A DNA stretch of 64,000 nucleotides from Vibrio azureus (GCF_002849855.1 NZ_CP018616.1:434001-498000), one strand, 5' to 3'; numbered from the stretch's first letter, positions 33,929 to 44,547 are shown. Numbers and translations: made by a program. The notes: a model not told the origin generated them from the sequence alone.

Positions 33929-35398
33929 TTAGGCAGATAGCATTAAGGAGTCTGCTTTTGCTTCTAGATTGGTGTTACCCATGAGGTAATCATCGATAGC
34001 ACGGGCACATTCGCGACCTTCGTTGATACAACGAACCACCAAAGATTGGCCTGTTCGCATATCACCAGCTGCAAATACGCCTTCTTGGTTAGTCGCAAAT
34101 CCTTGAGTGGCTACGTTACCGCGCTCGTCTAAAGCGATATCCAGTTGAGCAAGCACGCCTGTTGGCTCTGGGTGTAGGAAGCCCATCGCTAGGAATGCCA
34201 TATCACATGGAATCACACGCTCGCTGCCTTCTACTTCTTTGAAGCTTGGACGCTCGCCAGGTTTCGCATCTTGCCAAACGATATCAGCCAGACGAAGTCC
34301 TGTAACTTCACCTTTGTCATTACCAATGAATTCTTTGGTCAGGATGTTCCAGTGACGATCAACGCCTTCTTCGTGAGACGTCGATGTACGTAGGATCATT
34401 GGGTACTGTGGCCATGGCATATTTGCAGGACGTTTCTCTGGTGGAATCGGCATGATTTCAACCTGAGTGATACTTGCTGCACCATGACGATTAGAAGTAC
34501 CTACACAGTCAGAACCCGTATCACCGCCACCGATAACGACCACATGTTTACCTTTCGCATGGATCTCTTCTGTTTTGAGATCCATGTTGTTGGCGCGACG
34601 GTTGTTTTGTCCTAAGAACTCCATCGCAAAATGAACGCCTTTTAGCTCGCGGCCTGGAACTGGTAAGTTACGTGGAACTGTTGATCCGCCAGTCAATAAC
34701 ACCACATCAAACTCTTGACGCAGTTGCTGAGCATTTACGTCAACACCAATATGTTGATTTACTTTAAATTCGATGCCTGCTTCTGCCATTAAGTTGATCT
34801 TACGATCAATGACGTCCATGCCCAATTTGAAGTCTGGGATACCAAAACGTAGCAGACCGCCTACTTTCTCGTCTCGCTCGAATACCGTCACAGTATGCCC
34901 AGCACTGTTGAGCTGTTCAGCGGCTGCGAGGCCAGCAGGGCCTGAACCGATGATCGCGACGGTTTTACCACTGCGAGAACGCGGTGTTTTGGGTTTGGCG
35001 TATCCTTCACGATACGCGGTTTCTACGATGGTTTTCTCGATATTACAGATGGTGATTGGATCTTGGTTAATGCCAAGTACACAAGCACTTTCACACGGAG
35101 CAGGGCAGACTCGACCAGTAAACTCTGGGAAATTATTGGTTGAACTTAGAATGTTCCATGCTTCTTCCCAGCTATCACGATAAACCGCATCATTAAATTC
35201 TGGGATGATGTTACCGATAGGGCAGCCGTTATGACAAAACGGCACACCACAGTCCATACAACGAGAAGCCTGTGTATTGATTTTGTCACCAAACTCTTCG
35301 TTGAGAACAAACTCTTTATTGTTCTTGATACGCACTGCCGGGTCGATCTTCTGTGGCAGTTCACGTCCATGCTCTAAAAATCCAGTAGGCTTACCCAT
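33929..35398 (-). CDS. gltD: Second glutamate synthase small subunit (GltD2)
   Basis: 489 residues. It belongs to a GltD subfamily different from the gene at 27526. The N-terminus [15 protein letters not shown] resembles Bacillus/actinobacterial-type GltD. Cysteine clusters are [14 protein letters not shown] near residue 48 and [10 protein letters not shown] near residue 97. The FAD loop [15 protein letters not shown] is near residue 150, the NADPH loop [14 protein letters not shown] near residue 292, and the C-terminal FAD segment is [14 protein letters not shown]. Its ATG overlaps the stop of the second gltB by one base (TAATG), so the two are translationally coupled. Confidence 0.93.
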   Translation of the reverse strand: MGKPTGFLEHGRELPQKIDPAVRIKNNKEFVLNEEFGDKINTQASRCMDCGVPFCHNGCPIGNIIPEFNDAVYRDSWEEAWNILSSTNNFPEFTGRVCPAPCESACVLGINQDPITICNIEKTIVETAYREGYAKPKTPRSRSGKTVAIIGSGPAGLAAAEQLNSAGHTVTVFERDEKVGGLLRFGIPDFKLGMDVIDRKINLMAEAGIEFKVNQHIGVDVNAQQLRQEFDVVLLTGGSTVPRNLPVPGRELKGVHFAMEFLGQNNRRANNMDLKTEEIHAKGKHVVVIGGGDTGSDCVGTSNRHGAASITQVEIMPIPPEKRPANMPWPQYPMILRTSTSHEEGVDRHWNILTKEFIGNDKGEVTGLRLADIVWQDAKPGERPSFKEVEGSERVIPCDMAFLAMGFLHPEPTGVLAQLDIALDERGNVATQGFATNQEGVFAAGDMRTGQSLVVRCINEGRECARAIDDYLMGNTNLEAKADSLMLSA

Positions 35399-38300
35399 TA
35401 TACGGCCTCCGCTTGAGTTTCGTTTCCTTGAGACTGCGCTTCAGTTTTACGTTTTTGAAGGACGGCTTTGTAATCACGTGGCATAACCTTAACCAAGGTG
35501 GCCAAGCTGGCTTCAAAGTTGTCTAGGAAAGACTGAGCGACTTCACTTCCTGTGAATTGAACATGCTTAGTGAGCATGTCGAGTAATAGATCTCGGTCTT
35601 CTTGCTCGATGGGGTCGAGATCTACCAGCTCTGGGTTCAGTTTTGACTCAAAGTCACTGGATTTATCCCATACGTAAGCCACGCCGCCACTCATACCTGC
35701 AGCAAAGTTACGACCTGTTGAACCAAGGATGATGGCTGCACCGCCCGTCATGTATTCACAACCGTGGTCACCGACGCCTTCTACTACGACTTTCGCACCT
35801 GAATTGCGAACACAAAAACGCTCACCAGCCATACCGCGAATGAAAGACTCACCCGAAGTGGCACCGTAGAAACACACGTTACCCACCACGATGTTGTCTT
35901 CGGCGACAATGCTTGATTTCGCGTCTGGGTAAAGCACTAAAGTACCGCCAGATAAGCCTTTACCCCAGTAGTCGTTCGCATCACCTTCCACTTCGAATTT
36001 CACACCTTTCGCGAGGAAAGCACCGAATGACTGACCTGCAGAACCTTTGAACTTGACGTTCATTGGTTGAGGTAGACCGGCATCTTTGTACACTTTGGAG
36101 ATTTCGTTCGATAACATGGTCCCTGCAGAGCGGTCCGTGTTGACGATAGGGAATTCGGCATTCACCGCTTCGCCTTTCTCGAGCGCAGGAATCGCTGCTT
36201 GAATCAGTTTGCGGTCTAGTACTTCTTCTAGGTTGTGGTTCTGCTGAGCTTGGTTGAAGACGCCATCGGCTTCGCGTGGTTGCTCAACATGGAGAACAGG
36301 AGACAGATCTAGGTTCTTGTATTTCCAGTGAGAAACGTCTTGGCGAATCTTCAGCTTCTGACCTTGACCGACCATCTCATCGATAGTGCGGAAGCCAAGT
36401 TCAGCCATGATTTCACGTAGACCTTGTGCCATGTATTGGAAGAAGGTTACGACGTCTTCTACGCGACCATCAAAGCGCTCGCGAAGCGTCTTGTTTTGAG
36501 TCGCGATACCAACAGGACAGGTGTTCTTATGACACTTACGCATCATGATACAACCTTCAACCACCAATGCAGCGGTTGCCACGCCCCATTCTTCTGCACC
36601 AAGTAGTGTTGCCACTGCAAGGTCGCGAGGTGTCTTCATCTGACCATCCGCTTGAACCACGATACGGTTACGTAGACCGTTCTTTAGTAGCGTTTGGTGC
36701 GTTTCTGCCAAACCAAGTTCCCAAGGAAGACCGGTATGACGGATGGAAGACATGGGGGATGCACCTGTACCACCGTCGAAACCTGCGATAAGTACAACAT
36801 CCGCTTTCGCTTTAGCAACACCAGAAGCGATCGTACCTACGCCTGCTTCTGATACCAGCTTCACGTTGACACGACCTGCACGATTCGCATTCTTCAAGTC
36901 GTAGATCAGCTGAGCTAAATCTTCGATTGAGTAGATATCGTGGTGTGGTGGTGGTGAGATAAGACCGACGCCCGGAGTTGAGTGACGTGTTGCACCGATC
37001 CAGTCATCTACTTTATCGCCTGGTAGCTGACCACCTTCACCTGGCTTAGCACCTTGAGCCATCTTGATTTGCAGCTCTTCAGCGTTAGTTAGGTAGTAAG
37101 AGGTTACGCCGAAACGACCAGAAGCCACCTGCTTGATTGCCGAGCGTTCCCAATCGCCGTTTTCTTTACGCTCGAAACGCATTGGGTCTTCACCACCTTC
37201 ACCAGAGTTCGATTTCGCGCCAAGGCGGTTCATCGCAACAGCCAGTGTGGAGTGTGCTTCGTAAGAAATAGAACCGAATGACATTGCACCGGTCGCGAAG
37301 CGTTTCACGATGCTTTCAATTGGCTCGACTTCGTCGATAGAGATAGAACCAGCTGGGTTCTTAATGAACTCAAGTTGGCTACGCAGGGTTACCGCGTTGT
37401 CACCTTGCTTATCTACAGCAGTCGCGTATTGCTTGAACTGATCGTAGTTCTTGTTGCGCGTAGACTCTTGCAGTAGAGAAATGGTTTCTGGGTTGAATAG
37501 GTGCTTCTCACCACGCTGTTTCCACTGGTAAACACCACCAACATCCAGCATTTGAATTGGAATTTCGCGTTGTGGGTAACCGATGCGATGACGGATAAGT
37601 ACCTCTTTGGCGATATCATCAAGGGTGAGACCTTGGATACGAGAAACCGTACCTGTGAAGTATTTGTCTACTACTGATTTGTGGATGCCCAAGGCTTCGA
37701 AGATTTGCGCGCCGTGGTACGACTGTAGTGTTGAGATACCCATCTTCGAGAAGATCTTCAGAAGACCGCCGTTGATCGCTTTACGATAGTTGTTGAACAG
37801 ATCGCGAGGGTTCGCTTCTGGATCCAGCTTCTTCGTACGTTGAAGTTCGATGATGGTTTCAATCACTAGGTATGGGTTAACCGCATTCGCGCCGTAACCC
37901 AGTAGCGTTGCAAAGTGGTGCGTTTCACGCGCGTCACCGGTTTCAACTACGATGTCACACTTCGCACGTAGACCTTTGCGGATCAAGTGGTGGTGGACTG
38001 CGCCAACGGCCAGCATTGCAGGGATCGCCGCGTGGTTTGAGTTCACTGCACGGTCAGTGAGTAGGATGATTGAGTAACCATCGATAACTGCGTCTTCTGC
38101 GTATTGGCAGATACGTTTTAGTGCACGTTCAAGCTTGCCTTGATCTTCATTGGCTTGGAATACGATATCTAGCGTCTTCGCTTGTAGGTGCTCGTTATCG
38201 ATCGCACGCAGCTTTTCAAGCTCAGAGTTCGCTAGAACAGGTGATTCCAATTCGACTTTCTGACAGTGAAGTGGTGTTTCAGTCAGAAGGTTTTGGTCTT

Positions 38301-39948
38301 TACCCAAGTAAGTGTTCAGCGACATCACCATACGCTCACGGATCGGGTCGATCGGTGGGTTAGTTACCTGTGCAAACAGCTGCTTGAAGTAGTTTGAAAG
38401 ATGCTGAGACTGATGAGATAGAACCGCAAGAGGCCAGTCTGCACCCATGGCGGATAATGGCTCTTTCGCATCATTCGCCATTGGAACGATGATTTCGTTC
38501 ACTTCCTCAGTGCTCACTCCGAAAGCTTGTTGACGGTGCAGCAAACGTTCAGGAGAAGGTTGGCTGAACTGGTTGCTCGCATCTGGCAGCTTCTTCAAGC
38601 TCAGTAGGTTTTCTTCTACCCAATTCTCGTAAGGCTGCGCTGTTGCGATGGTGTCTTTCACTTCTTCATCAGAGATGATGCGACCTTGTTCTAGGTCTGC
38701 AACGAAGATACGACCTGGTTGTAGACGGCCACGGAACTCAACGTTCTCTGGTTCAATATCCACAACACCAGATTCAGATGCCATCACCAGGAAGTTGTCT
38801 TTGGTCACTGTGTAGCGAGAAGGGCGCAAACCGTTACGGTCGAGTGTCGCACCAACTTGAACACCATCAGTAAAACATACTGAAGCAGGGCCATCCCATG
38901 GTTCCATGATGTTCGCGTGGTATTGATAGAATGCGCGACGCTTAGGATCCATGTTTTTATTTTCTTGCCATGCTTCCGGAATCATCATCATCAATGCGTG
39001 TGGTAGGCTACGACCAGAAAGAACGAGGAGCTCAAGTGCCATATCGAAGTTAGATGAATCCGAGCTGCCTTCCTGACAGATTGGAAGCAGCATGTCGATT
39101 TCAGCCTGAGTAAACAGGTCTGATTCTAAGATAGCTTCACGGGCCTTCATCCAGTTCAAGTTACCGCGAACGGTATTGATTTCACCGTTGTGGGCAATGT
39201 AGCGGAAAGGCTGTGCAAGACGCCATCTCGGGAAGGTATTGGTAGAGAAGCGAGAGTGTACCAGTGCCAGTGCAGTCACCATGGTCGGGTTTTGTAGATC
39301 AAGGAAGTACTGAGGTACTTGCTCGGTCGTTAGCTGACCTTTGTACACTAATGTCTTGTAAGACATGGAGTTAATGTAGAAGTCGTCACCAATGTTCGAA
39401 ACACTTTCTAGGCAGACTCGCACTGTGTAGTTACGAAGCACGTACAGTTTTCGTTCTAGCTCTTCAGGCGTAATACCAGGCCCACCAGAGATAAACACAT
39501 GCTCAAATTGAGGCTCTGTGCTCAGTGGATCTGCACCGATCATTGAGTTATCGGTTGGTAGAATGCGGTAGCCGATAACTTCAAGGTCTAGACGTTGTGC
39601 GTTACGTTCTAGAATGTCACGGCATTGCTCGCGTTTGTATTCGTCTTTCGGGAAAAGAACGACGCCTACACCATATTTTTCAAACGAAGGCAGCTTAATG
39701 CCTAACTTAACCGCTTCTTCTAATAGGAATTCATGAGGTTTTTGTAGCAAGATACCCGCACCATCACCGCTGCATGGGTCACAACCTTGACCACCACGGT
39801 GTTCCATGCGAGCCAGCATATCTAATGCTTGCGTCACCACGTCATGAGATTTACGGTTTTTGAGGTGAGCAACAAAACCGATACCACAAGCGTCATGCTC
39901 CAATTCAGGAGTATAGAGCCCGTGTGAACTTTGCTCTCTATCGACCAT
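35398..39948 (-). CDS. gltB: Second glutamate synthase large subunit (GltB2)
   Basis: 1516 residues from the ATG at 39948, which has a GGAAGGATG-type ribosome binding site; the open frame extends 20 codons further upstream without one. The nucleophile Cys21 follows a 20-residue propeptide (ELEHDA-CGIGF). The synthase domain carries the 3Fe-4S ligands in GCIMMRKCHKNTC and FMN-site sequences ([29 protein letters not shown]). The C-terminal beta-helix follows. It is clearly paralogous to, but diverged from, the GltB at 28959, particularly in the amidotransferase and C-terminal regions. Both sets look intact. Confidence 0.96.
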   Translation of the reverse strand: MVDREQSSHGLYTPELEHDACGIGFVAHLKNRKSHDVVTQALDMLARMEHRGGQGCDPCSGDGAGILLQKPHEFLLEEAVKLGIKLPSFEKYGVGVVLFPKDEYKREQCRDILERNAQRLDLEVIGYRILPTDNSMIGADPLSTEPQFEHVFISGGPGITPEELERKLYVLRNYTVRVCLESVSNIGDDFYINSMSYKTLVYKGQLTTEQVPQYFLDLQNPTMVTALALVHSRFSTNTFPRWRLAQPFRYIAHNGEINTVRGNLNWMKAREAILESDLFTQAEIDMLLPICQEGSSDSSNFDMALELLVLSGRSLPHALMMMIPEAWQENKNMDPKRRAFYQYHANIMEPWDGPASVCFTDGVQVGATLDRNGLRPSRYTVTKDNFLVMASESGVVDIEPENVEFRGRLQPGRIFVADLEQGRIISDEEVKDTIATAQPYENWVEENLLSLKKLPDASNQFSQPSPERLLHRQQAFGVSTEEVNEIIVPMANDAKEPLSAMGADWPLAVLSHQSQHLSNYFKQLFAQVTNPPIDPIRERMVMSLNTYLGKDQNLLTETPLHCQKVELESPVLANSELEKLRAIDNEHLQAKTLDIVFQANEDQGKLERALKRICQYAEDAVIDGYSIILLTDRAVNSNHAAIPAMLAVGAVHHHLIRKGLRAKCDIVVETGDARETHHFATLLGYGANAVNPYLVIETIIELQRTKKLDPEANPRDLFNNYRKAINGGLLKIFSKMGISTLQSYHGAQIFEALGIHKSVVDKYFTGTVSRIQGLTLDDIAKEVLIRHRIGYPQREIPIQMLDVGGVYQWKQRGEKHLFNPETISLLQESTRNKNYDQFKQYATAVDKQGDNAVTLRSQLEFIKNPAGSISIDEVEPIESIVKRFATGAMSFGSISYEAHSTLAVAMNRLGAKSNSGEGGEDPMRFERKENGDWERSAIKQVASGRFGVTSYYLTNAEELQIKMAQGAKPGEGGQLPGDKVDDWIGATRHSTPGVGLISPPPHHDIYSIEDLAQLIYDLKNANRAGRVNVKLVSEAGVGTIASGVAKAKADVVLIAGFDGGTGASPMSSIRHTGLPWELGLAETHQTLLKNGLRNRIVVQADGQMKTPRDLAVATLLGAEEWGVATAALVVEGCIMMRKCHKNTCPVGIATQNKTLRERFDGRVEDVVTFFQYMAQGLREIMAELGFRTIDEMVGQGQKLKIRQDVSHWKYKNLDLSPVLHVEQPREADGVFNQAQQNHNLEEVLDRKLIQAAIPALEKGEAVNAEFPIVNTDRSAGTMLSNEISKVYKDAGLPQPMNVKFKGSAGQSFGAFLAKGVKFEVEGDANDYWGKGLSGGTLVLYPDAKSSIVAEDNIVVGNVCFYGATSGESFIRGMAGERFCVRNSGAKVVVEGVGDHGCEYMTGGAAIILGSTGRNFAAGMSGGVAYVWDKSSDFESKLNPELVDLDPIEQEDRDLLLDMLTKHVQFTGSEVAQSFLDNFEASLATLVKVMPRDYKAVLQKRKTEAQSQGNETQAEAV

Positions 39949-40188
39949 AGATACATCCTTCCAGTTGATGTTGACGCACAACCCGCCAAACCAAGATGAA
40001 TCCATCATGACTGGTAATGGGGCTGCGTCTTGTCCTTATGTGCATTACTCGCCACTGGCTGAGGTAGCCAGTTTTGATTCCTTTCCGTCTCTCACTGAAA
40101 AATATTGCGAGAAAAACATTCCTTGGTGTTATCGCTTTCTTTTTTATCACTTAGTAGTGGTTTATCTTGGTAGGCTTGGGATAACACA

Positions 40189-40218
40189 GGTTATAACCAC
40201 TGTAGACAGTGTAATAAA
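40189..40218 (-). promoter_or_regulatory. Candidate promoter of gltB2-gltD2 with embedded palindromes
   Basis: On the minus strand TTTATT (40213-40218) and TATAAC (40190-40195) are 17 bp apart. The perfect inverted repeat CACTGT-AG-ACAGTG (40198-40211) fills the spacer, and GGTTATAACC (40189-40198) covers the -10. The start would be about 235 nt upstream of the gltB2 ATG. Confidence 0.4.
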
Positions 40219-40584
40219 AGTTACAAAAACAGCGGTTTGTGTAACTATCCTACAATCTAGAGTGCGGTTTATGCAATCAAAAGTCGCTTTATTTGATGAA
40301 TTTATTTTGTCTAAATATGCACGATTAGATTAACAAATACGCAACATTACGATATTTGGTTCGTTTATTATGCGGTTTTATTGATTTGAAATCATTCTTG
40401 GTTGGTTTTTATTGATTAAAATAATGATTTTTACTCAGTATGTTTTGTAATTTAATTACATTTTTGGCGTTGTGCTTTGAGCGTGTAGCTAAAACGTTGC
40501 ATGTTAATTAAGACGTGCTTGACCATGCCTCCACTGAGCTGCTGAGAGAACTGACTTATCGATGGGTTGAAATAAGGTTAAATC
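40219..40584. other. AT-rich divergent intergenic region (gltB2 / radical SAM gene)
   Basis: No gene is supported. A perfect TGATTT-G-AAATCA palindrome stands at 40382-40394, and AT-rich TTGATT/AATGAT words surround it. The 122-codon open frame spanning 39965-40333 starts inside the gltB2 leader and has no family resemblance or ribosome binding site, so I treat it as chance. Confidence 0.35.
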
Positions 40585-41511
40585 GTGCAACTACACCAAT
40601 TAGTGAACACAATAGGACAAGATCTTCAACGTCGTTATGGTGAAAAAGTCCATAAGCTGACTTTACATGGCGGGTTTAGTTGCCCCAATCGTGATGGCAC
40701 GATTGGACGAGGTGGATGCACCTTTTGCAATGTTGCTTCCTTTGCCAATGAAAGTGAACGTAATAAAAGTATTCATGAACAATTGCAAGATCGCGCCGCA
40801 GAGATTCAGCGAGCAAAGAAATATTTGGCTTATTTTCAAGCCTACACAAGCACCTATGCCGAAGTGCAAGTACTTAAATCGATGTATGAAGAAGCATTAA
40901 AAGCGGCGGATATTGTTGGTCTTTGTGTGGGGACTCGTCCCGATTGCGTGCCTGATTCCGTTTTGGAATTACTCTCTGACTATGTGAATCAAGGCTACGA
41001 AATTTGGTTGGAACTGGGGTTACAAACTGCGAATGATACAACTCTCAAGCATATCAATCGGGGTCATAATTTTGCATGCTATGCCGAGATTGCCAAACGC
41101 GCTCGCGATTTAGGTATTAAAGTGTGCACTCACTTGATCGTTGGCTTACCGAAAGAAACTCGTGATGACAACCTTGAAACGCTGTGTAAAGTGCTCGAAG
41201 TCGGTACTGACGGTATCAAGCTTCACGGCCTACACATTGTTGAAGGCAGTATCATGGCAAAAGCTTGGCGTGCTGGAAAGTTAGAAGCGCCTGAGCTTGA
41301 AGAGTATGTGGCGATCGCCAGTCAAATGATCCGCATGACCCCAAAAGAGGTGATTTACCATCGTGTTTCCTCTGCGGCGCGTCGCCCAACCTTGCTATCA
41401 CCACTGTGGTGTGAGAACCGCTGGCTCGCGATGACCGAAATTAGTCGCGCATTGGAGCGAGATGGAGGGCAGGGATCTTTAACCGATGAACCTTTTGCGG
41501 TTTATTCATAA
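40585..41511 (+). CDS. TIGR01212 family radical SAM protein (YhcC-like)
   Basis: 308 residues. The radical SAM cluster lies near the N-terminus: GGFSCPNRDGTIGRGGCTFCN supplies the cysteines in the spacing typical of this family. A TIM-barrel core follows with VGLCVGTRPDCVPD and LELGLQTANDTTLKHINRGH. The substrate of E. coli YhcC is not known; the gene is often a neighbour of glutamate synthase genes, as here. The start is GTG at 40585 with AAGG 8 bases upstream. It is divergent from gltB2 and upstream of arcB, separated from it by 127 bp. Confidence 0.88.
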   Translation: MQLHQLVNTIGQDLQRRYGEKVHKLTLHGGFSCPNRDGTIGRGGCTFCNVASFANESERNKSIHEQLQDRAAEIQRAKKYLAYFQAYTSTYAEVQVLKSMYEEALKAADIVGLCVGTRPDCVPDSVLELLSDYVNQGYEIWLELGLQTANDTTLKHINRGHNFACYAEIAKRARDLGIKVCTHLIVGLPKETRDDNLETLCKVLEVGTDGIKLHGLHIVEGSIMAKAWRAGKLEAPELEEYVAIASQMIRMTPKEVIYHRVSSAARRPTLLSPLWCENRWLAMTEISRALERDGGQGSLTDEPFAVYS

Positions 41512-41638
41512 TCCTTTGTGACGTTCAACTCTAAGTTGAGGGTGGAGAGTTTCAACCGACTCATCAAACACGTTAAACTGCACTCTACCTTAAGTGATCT
41601 GTTTTGCTTCTAGTTTTTATTGTTCTATGGAGTCTTAA

Positions 41639-44029
41639 ATGAAGCCGATTAAAAACCTTGCGCAGTACTATGTCGATCTGTTAGTGAAGCTGGGCATTGT
41701 TCGTTTCTCCATTTTGCTGGCTTTGGCGCTAGTCGCACTGGCGGTTGTCGTGCAAGTCGGGATTACGTTGGCATTGAATGGTATTGTCAATGACACCGAT
41801 ATCGTTCGTTCTGTTTTTTTTGGGTTATTAATCACTCCTTGGGCGGTGTATTTTTTGTCTGTGGTGGTTGATCAATTAGAGGAATCACGGCAACGGCTGA
41901 CAAAGTTAGTCTCCAAGCTCAAAGACATGCGCTCTCGTGATCATGAATTGAATATCCAACTGCAGCACAATATTGAAAAGCTCAACCAAGAGATTGAAGA
42001 GCGCATAAAAGCAGAGGGAGGGCGCGAAGAAGCGATGCAAGACTTGGAAAATGAAGTCTACCAGCGCGAGCGTACTCAACTTGAGTTGGCTGAACGAACT
42101 GCTTTATTGCGCTCTTTTATCGATGCATCTCCTGATCTGATTTATTACCGAAATGCGCAAGGGATCTTCTCTGGATGTAACCGAGCAATGGAAGAATTAA
42201 CCGGCAAAAAGGAAAGTCAATTAGTCGGTTTGAGCCCATGGGATGTCTATAGCAAGGAGGTTGCAGAGCCAATCGTCAACACCGACCAAAAAGTCTTTGT
42301 TGATAATCAAGCCATCACCTATGAGCAGTGGTTAGAATATCCGGATGGGCGTAAGCACTACTTTGAATTGCGTAAAGTCCCATTTTATAGCAAAGATGGC
42401 CGCCATCTCGGCTTGGTTGGATTTGGTCGTGATATCACTGAGCGTAAACGACATGAAGAGTCATTGGAAAAAGCCAGCCGCGATAAAACAACCTTTATTT
42501 CAACCATCAGTCATGAACTCCGAACACCACTTAATGGCATCGTTGGCTTGAGCCGCATGTTACTCGATGGCTCTCTGACGCCAGAACAACGTAAATACAT
42601 GCAAACCATCAATGTGAGTGCTATCACTCTAGGCCATATCTTTAACGACATTATTGATATGGATAAATTCGATCGACGTAAACTTGAATTGCTACCAGCT
42701 CCTCTGAACTTTGAAGATTTTGTTGCAGAAATAGAGAGCATCTCGGCATTAATGGCGGAACAAAAGGGACTTCGGTTCGATTTAGAACGGTTAAGTGATC
42801 TTCCTCAATCAATTGAGGTCGATGCAACCCGTCTGCGTCAGGTGATTTGGAACCTAACCAGTAATGCGATGAAATTCACCAAAGAAGGCGGGGTAGTGAT
42901 GACCGTCAGTGCTGATGTTGAGCAGGGCGATGAAAACCAAGATTTTGCCAATATCGTTATTGAAATTGAAGATACGGGGATTGGCATTCCTGAAAGCGAA
43001 ATAGATAAAATATTTGCGATGTATTACCAAGTTAAATCAGGTAAAGATAATCTTCATGCTGTCGGTACAGGTATTGGTCTTGCGGTGTCTAAACAATTGA
43101 TCAATATGATGGATGGTGACATCACAGTAAGCAGTGAAGAAGGTTTTGGCAGTACCTTCACTGTGTCTCTTCGAGTGCCTATTATCCATGTGGTTGAACA
43201 AAGTAATGAGGTTAAGCAACAATCCATCCATTTAAATATTTTTATGGTTGAAGATATTGAATTGAATGTAACCGTTGCGAAATCACTATTAGAAAGCCTA
43301 GGCCATTCCGTCACGGTTGCGATGACTGGCGAAGAAGCATTAACTGAATTTGTGCCTGAACAATATGATCTCGTATTATTGGATATTCAGTTACCCGATA
43401 TGACGGGCTTTGATGTCGCCAAACAGTATCGGGAGCGTTATGATGGTTTGCCTCCTTTAGTTGCATTGACTGCAAATGTAATGAGAGATCGTCAGGAGTA
43501 TCTCGATAATGGTATGGATGACGTTCTCAGTAAGCCGCTGGCAGTTCAAGCGATACAGGCGGTGATTAAGAAGTTTTTTCTAGATACCAGCAGCTTAGAG
43601 AGCAGTGAACAGGGTGTTTTCTCTGTGAAGCACTTGCAACCCCCTCATCAGGATGACCTTCCTTCTCCTCAATTAATTGGCACCCATTTGCTCGATCTTG
43701 ACATGTTAGAGTCTTACATTGAGATAGTAGGTGTCGGGCCAGTTTTTGAAAACATCAAAATGTTTGAAAGCATGATGCCAGATTATTTGGCGGTTTTGGA
43801 CTCAAATATGATTGCAAAAGATCAGCAAGGTATCGCTTCTGAAGCGCATAAGATTAAGGGAGCAGCGGGCTCTATCGGTCTAAAGCACATCCAAAATATC
43901 GCTCAGTATGCGCAATCACCAGACATGCCAGCGTGGTGGGAGAACATCTCTGATTGGGTAGAAGAAATTAAGAACGAATATCAGAATGATATCCAAGTGC
44001 TCAAAACTTGGTTGAAGCAAAAGGCGTAA
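41639..44029 (+). CDS. arcB: Tripartite redox sensor kinase ArcB
   Basis: 796 residues. Inner-membrane hybrid sensor that phosphorylates ArcA under anaerobic, reduced-quinone conditions. Two transmembrane segments (about 22-47 and 57-77) are followed by a coiled-coil/leucine-zipper region (80-150), PAS domain (155-265), HisKA with His292 in STISHELRTPLNG, HATPase (N, G1 and G2 boxes at about 405-485), receiver domain with Asp582 and HPt domain with His737. The only cysteine in the protein is Cys180. E. coli ArcB uses Cys180 and Cys241 in its quinone-controlled disulfide switch; a second cysteine is missing here. SD is GGAGT. Confidence 0.97.
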   Translation: MKPIKNLAQYYVDLLVKLGIVRFSILLALALVALAVVVQVGITLALNGIVNDTDIVRSVFFGLLITPWAVYFLSVVVDQLEESRQRLTKLVSKLKDMRSRDHELNIQLQHNIEKLNQEIEERIKAEGGREEAMQDLENEVYQRERTQLELAERTALLRSFIDASPDLIYYRNAQGIFSGCNRAMEELTGKKESQLVGLSPWDVYSKEVAEPIVNTDQKVFVDNQAITYEQWLEYPDGRKHYFELRKVPFYSKDGRHLGLVGFGRDITERKRHEESLEKASRDKTTFISTISHELRTPLNGIVGLSRMLLDGSLTPEQRKYMQTINVSAITLGHIFNDIIDMDKFDRRKLELLPAPLNFEDFVAEIESISALMAEQKGLRFDLERLSDLPQSIEVDATRLRQVIWNLTSNAMKFTKEGGVVMTVSADVEQGDENQDFANIVIEIEDTGIGIPESEIDKIFAMYYQVKSGKDNLHAVGTGIGLAVSKQLINMMDGDITVSSEEGFGSTFTVSLRVPIIHVVEQSNEVKQQSIHLNIFMVEDIELNVTVAKSLLESLGHSVTVAMTGEEALTEFVPEQYDLVLLDIQLPDMTGFDVAKQYRERYDGLPPLVALTANVMRDRQEYLDNGMDDVLSKPLAVQAIQAVIKKFFLDTSSLESSEQGVFSVKHLQPPHQDDLPSPQLIGTHLLDLDMLESYIEIVGVGPVFENIKMFESMMPDYLAVLDSNMIAKDQQGIASEAHKIKGAAGSIGLKHIQNIAQYAQSPDMPAWWENISDWVEEIKNEYQNDIQVLKTWLKQKA

Positions 44030-44030
44030 G

Positions 44031-44495
44031 ATGAGCGAAGGGCGAATGACGATTTGGCTATGGAAAGGATTGATGATCGCCCTTCTCGCTGGGTGTCACT
44101 CTTTCCCGGCTTTGAATTGGTCTCGAGAAAGCCAAATAACGCTCAATAACATCCGGATCGAATTAGACAGTCATCTATGGATCAATTTCTTGCCAATAGC
44201 GGAAGCAGAACAGCATAAGCACCTACATGGAGCCCTCTATTTAAATGCAAATCATCCTTTACCTGCCGATTTTATGGTGGAGGCTGTGATCATTAAGCAA
44301 GGTGGTGTGGAGTGGACGCTAGCACAACCTGAGATTGAACTTAGGGTTCACGACGAAAACTACTGGGAAGTGGTGTTCGTTACACAAATCGATGCCAATA
44401 CGAATAAGCGGTTTGAGGTGGCGTTACTACTGCAAGAATCAGGCAAAAAAGCTTGGGTAGTAGAAAGAGAGATTAAAGTGGAACAAGTATACTAG
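44031..44495 (+). CDS. Small predicted lipoprotein downstream of arcB
   Basis: 154 residues from 44031, or 149 from the ATG at 44046. I do not recognise a family. The N-terminus (MTIWLWKGLMIALLAGC) is a lipoprotein signal with lipobox LAGC. The remainder is soluble, beta-rich in appearance and acidic to neutral, with no cysteines. It starts one base after the arcB stop codon, so it is presumably co-transcribed and perhaps translationally coupled with arcB. It is convergent with arcA. An envelope-located accessory of the Arc system is possible but purely positional inference. Confidence 0.72.
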   Translation: MSEGRMTIWLWKGLMIALLAGCHSFPALNWSRESQITLNNIRIELDSHLWINFLPIAEAEQHKHLHGALYLNANHPLPADFMVEAVIIKQGGVEWTLAQPEIELRVHDENYWEVVFVTQIDANTNKRFEVALLLQESGKKAWVVEREIKVEQVY

Positions 44496-44547
44496 GTCGA
44501 GAAATGACATTAAGTCGATAAAGTATACTGAAGGACTGGTTACTTTA

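Noticed and set aside
39965..40333. 122-codon plus-strand frame in the gltB2 upstream region
   Set aside because: It starts inside the gltB2 leader, has no ribosome binding site and covers the candidate gltB2 promoter; composition looks random.
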